From positions 62,001 to 126,000 of the forward strand of contig NZ_FNES01000010.1 in assembly GCF_900100195.1 (NCBI RefSeq): 64,000 bases of DNA, given 5' to 3'. The notes beneath the pieces were generated by a model. It made no database searches and had not been told where the DNA came from. It worked only from the letters and a program-made list of their open reading frames with translations. Below, one piece after another: positions 63,512 through 64,000 of this stretch. The position numbers and the translations under genes were made by a program. Each line of letters opens with the position of its first letter. Positions within the stretch are counted from its first letter, which is position 1. The stretch comes from Billgrantia gudaonensis (lineage in GTDB: Bacteria > Pseudomonadota > Gammaproteobacteria > Pseudomonadales > Halomonadaceae).

Positions 63512-64000
63512 ATGCTGCCCGACTACTCCTGGCTGGCCTGGAGCCTGATCGTTGCCTCCACCTATCTGACCGGCGTCTCCAAGGGCGGTTTCGCCGGCGG
63601 CTTCGGCACCCTCTCGGTACCGTTGATGGCGCTGGCGATCGGGCCCATGGAAGCCGCCGGGCTGCTCTTGCCGCTGTTATTGGCCATGGACGCCTTCACC
63701 GTCAAGGCCTGGTGGGGCCACCAGGCCGGCGCCGAGGTATGGCGCTTGGTGCCGGGAATGGCCATTGGCGTGGTCATCGGTACCCTGCTGATCGGAAGCC
63801 TCGACGAGAACGGCGTACGCCTGCTGCTGGGCCTGGTCTCCCTGGCATTCGCCGCCTACATGGTGATGCGCCCGGTCGCTGCCCGCCCCATCTCCACGCG
63901 CTGGGCGTGGCCCGCCGGCCTGGGTTGCGGCTTCACCAGTTTTCTGGCCCATGCCGGTGCCCCGCCGCTCAATCTCTACCTGATTCCGCGTCGCCTTTCC
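63512..64000 (+). CDS. TauE/SafE (TSUP) family permease, 3' truncated
   Basis: The first 163 residues of a membrane protein cut by the window edge. At least five hydrophobic segments; YLTGVSKGGFAGGFGTLSVPLMALAIGPMEAAGLLLPLLLAMD and FTSFLAHAGAPPLNLYL are the two repeat motifs of the family. Members export sulfite, sulfoacetate or similar anions; the substrate is unknown. ATG 63512 follows AAGGAAG. Confidence 0.9.
   Translation, partial: MLPDYSWLAWSLIVASTYLTGVSKGGFAGGFGTLSVPLMALAIGPMEAAGLLLPLLLAMDAFTVKAWWGHQAGAEVWRLVPGMAIGVVIGTLLIGSLDENGVRLLLGLVSLAFAAYMVMRPVAARPISTRWAWPAGLGCGFTSFLAHAGAPPLNLYLIPRRLS

Overview
The window is a GC-rich, densely coded stretch of a gammaproteobacterial chromosome, almost certainly from a moderately halophilic member of the Halomonadaceae (Halomonas or a close relative). 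The strongest marker is a complete teaABCD locus, the ectoine/hydroxyectoine TRAP uptake system known from Halomonas elongata, with TeaA recognisable almost residue by residue. Many other blocks follow the order known from Pseudomonas and related genera: hemCDXY opposite argH-lptM-lysA-dapF-DUF484-xerC; engB opposite cytochrome c4-dsbA; glnK-amtB beside ubiK-comM; finR opposite fpr. No phage, insertion sequence, CRISPR array, rRNA or tRNA gene was seen. The window cuts a gene at each edge.

Layout. 1-11.6 kb: three cyclic-di-GMP enzymes (a truncated EAL protein, a GAF-PAS-GAF-GGDEF-EAL protein and a GAF-PAS-GGDEF protein), a ChaN/PDZ protein, and the peroxide-defence genes ahpC and ahpF behind an OxyR-like site. 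11.6-15.8 kb: a phosphate/phosphonate-type ABC importer (phnD, phnC, two phnE) behind a PHO-box-like promoter, then a small host-attachment-type protein. 15.8-20.7 kb: finR/fpr with a clear LysR operator and promoter, a 19-copy 7-bp tandem array, and glnK-amtB-glnK with sigma-54 and NtrC signals. 20.7-30.2 kb: ubiK, comM, a lipoprotein and a hydrolase, malate synthase G, a second 7-bp array, a thioesterase, thiS-thiG-trmB, a candidate small RNA and an AEC transporter.

30.3-44.6 kb: a Sco-type copper protein with an uncharacterised partner, a PHB-depolymerase-like esterase, an FKBP isomerase, teaDCBA, a TIGR02444 protein, yheS, dtd, a two-domain universal stress protein with an apparent ribosome-site-hiding hairpin, thiD, yqaA and an orphan DctQM TRAP permease pair. 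44.6-58.1 kb: conserved housekeeping (nuclease-family protein, dsbA, cytochrome c4, engB, xerC, DUF484, dapF, lysA, lptM, argH, hemCDXY). 58.1-64 kb: a large MscS-type channel, a paired FluC fluoride channel, mgsA and gapA separated by two HexR-like operators, and the start of a TauE/SafE permease.

The genes fit a salt-adapted aerobic heterotroph: compatible-solute retrieval (Tea), osmotic relief (MscS), nitrogen control (GlnK/AmtB/NtrC), phosphate scavenging (Phn) and oxidative-stress defence (AhpCF, Fpr). No clearly new multi-gene system was found. The best unexplained signals are the small-RNA-like unit at about 29.15-29.29 kb, the two AGCTNNN heptamer arrays, and the 5'-leader hairpin of the universal stress gene at 41.1 kb.
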